From the NCBI RefSeq assembly GCF_001679325.1, contig NZ_LZMX01000031.1: 7,529 bases of DNA. The stretch is one strand, 5' to 3'. Source of the stretch: Haemophilus_D parainfluenzae_AD. GTDB taxonomy: Bacteria; Pseudomonadota; Gammaproteobacteria; Enterobacterales; Pasteurellaceae. The first letter of the stretch is position 1. Each line of letters begins with the position of its first letter. Under the pieces are notes generated by a model. The model was given only the letters and a program-made list of their open reading frames with translations, ran no database searches and was not told where the DNA came from. Positions 6,651 to 7,529 of this stretch are shown in pieces. Made by a program: the position numbers and the translations under genes.

Positions 6651-7294
6651 GAAAATATATGTTTTTAATAATGGCTATCTTTTCTGTTAATGTTTTTGCG
6701 GGTGTTATAACTGAGAAGGAGTTGAACTCCGATGAAAGTTTTGAATATATATATCGAGTAAATAAACATGATGTATTCAAATGTAAGAGTGGAGATTGTG
6801 ATTTAATTTATAATAATTCAAATAATTATTGTCAAAATTTATCTTCATTGCAGGATGAATTAGAGGCTGATATTCGAGCAAGATGGATTTGTCCTAAGGT
6901 ATATGCATTTAGTGAATTATATAAGAAATATAAAATTAGATTAGGGGATGATCCAGTTTTTTCTGATTATATCCTTAATCTATATCGAATTATGGAAAAT
7001 AGTAACTATTCAATATTAGAAAATAATATTAGAATAGATAATTTTTCACTACAGGTAGGTATGTCTCCAGATGCGTTTTTTATTCCTGCTGATGTTAATG
7101 ATGTGATTAAATCAGTTGTTATAAAGTTTGATAAACAAGGTTTTGTTACTGAGGAATATTATGTCATGGAGAATGGGAATAATATTTTTAGGAGTTATAA
7201 ATATAAGGATTCAAGAGTTATAGAGATAGCTACAAAAAAAATAAATAATAGGAAGGTAATTTACAAGTCCATTTCATATTTTAATTATGATTGA
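6647..7294 (+). CDS. Secreted protein of unknown family, probable periplasmic immunity protein
   Basis: The 215-residue product begins with a standard signal peptide (MRKYMFLIMAIFSVNVFA, cut before G-V), so the mature ~197-residue protein should be in the periplasm. Four cysteines lie in the first 90 residues (C-K-S-G-D-C, then N-Y-C-Q-N and W-I-C-P), which could form two disulfides. The middle is helical in character; the C-terminal part (VVIKFDKQGFVTEEYYVMENG and onwards) looks like beta-strands. I do not recognise the family. The start overlaps the stop of the unknown toxin tail by ATGA, the same coupling seen at 5156, so an immunity role against a periplasm-acting toxin is the best reading. 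The gene is intact while its presumed toxin is not, as expected for an orphan immunity gene still useful against relatives. Confidence 0.8.
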   Translation: MRKYMFLIMAIFSVNVFAGVITEKELNSDESFEYIYRVNKHDVFKCKSGDCDLIYNNSNNYCQNLSSLQDELEADIRARWICPKVYAFSELYKKYKIRLGDDPVFSDYILNLYRIMENSNYSILENNIRIDNFSLQVGMSPDAFFIPADVNDVIKSVVIKFDKQGFVTEEYYVMENGNNIFRSYKYKDSRVIEIATKKINNRKVIYKSISYFNYD

Positions 7295-7359
7295 TTCTAT
7301 TAATATATAAGTGTAAATGCGTGACTTAAGTAATATTAAATATCTTATTTATTATAAAT

Positions 7360-7379
7360 AAAGTGTGGTTGATTTTTTT
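7360..7379 (+). other. Single decayed uptake sequence followed by a T-run
   Basis: AAAGTGTGGTT differs from the uptake core by one base and is followed by GA and seven T, like the right half of a terminator. I find no matching left arm in the 65 bases upstream, so it is probably a half-terminator remnant. The rest of 7295-7389 is AT-rich and shows nothing else. Confidence 0.4.
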
Positions 7380-7389
7380 GTTCTTTTAA

Positions 7390-7529
7390 AAACTAACGAG
7401 TTACACGCTAAATATCAAGAGATTTTTACAACATTTCCGTTTAGAACTGGAGTTGGCCGCCTTTAACCCTGTCTCTTTTTTTCGATGTGCTAGATAACAA
7501 GGCAACCTTCACTTTTTGGCAAGGAGAAC
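7390..7529 (+). pseudogene. Degraded N-terminal fragment of a second vgrG, running off the window
   Basis: One frame, open after a TAA at 7387-7389, reads TSYTLNIKRFLQ then FRLELELAAFNPVSFF; the neighbouring frame continues FDVLDNKATFTFWQGE to the window end. Both match the start of VgrG, where a short YTL-x-I strand is followed by ...PFRLELELAS-N-P...DLLD-x-x-ATFTFW-GE. The frames join if the seven T at 7476-7482 were six. There is no ATG or usual alternative start before TSYTL, and the spacing between the first strand and FRLELEL looks shorter than normal, so the copy appears broken rather than only frameshifted. The domain call is confident; whether the downstream part is intact cannot be seen. 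Confidence 0.72.

Noticed and set aside
7323..7330. Small palindrome ACTTAAGT as an operator or attachment site
   Set aside because: It is short, AT-rich, unrepeated and without a neighbouring regulator or integrase.

Overview
The window looks like chromosomal DNA of a gamma-proteobacterium of the family Pasteurellaceae. The main clue is a perfect inverted pair of the 9-base Haemophilus-type DNA uptake sequence (AAGTGCGGT), used as the stem of a terminator at 4508-4538. The low GC content of most of the window fits. I cannot name the genus. A type VI secretion system (T6SS) is implied by the genes themselves.

The first part (1-4500) is an intact T6SS cargo operon, all on the + strand. It holds the 3' two-thirds of a vgrG spike gene with a transthyretin-like C-terminal tail, then a phospholipase D effector of the Tle5 type with two HKD motifs, then a membrane-anchored Sel1-repeat/DUF6396 protein that should be its immunity protein. 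Gaps are 14 bases and then a 1-base TGATG overlap. An uptake-sequence hairpin ends the unit.

The second part (4541-7294) is very AT-rich and reads as a graveyard of exchanged effector modules. A second copy of the immunity gene's first ~35 bases is fused to the headless, frameshifted C-terminus of a GH19 (chitinase/lysozyme-like) toxin. A frameshifted gene for a secreted protein, its probable periplasmic immunity protein, overlaps it by ATGA. Next comes an intact secreted protein with a weak LprI-like (lysozyme inhibitor) motif, then a terminator. Last is a headless unknown toxin tail, again overlapping by ATGA an intact secreted protein. So immunity-like genes tend to stay open while the toxin heads are lost.

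The third part (7390-7529) holds a degraded N-terminal piece of a second vgrG, without a start codon and with a frameshift at a run of seven T. The window is thus bracketed by two vgrG sequences, which is what recombination between vgrG copies swapping effector cassettes would leave. No tRNA, rRNA, CRISPR array or insertion sequence was seen.
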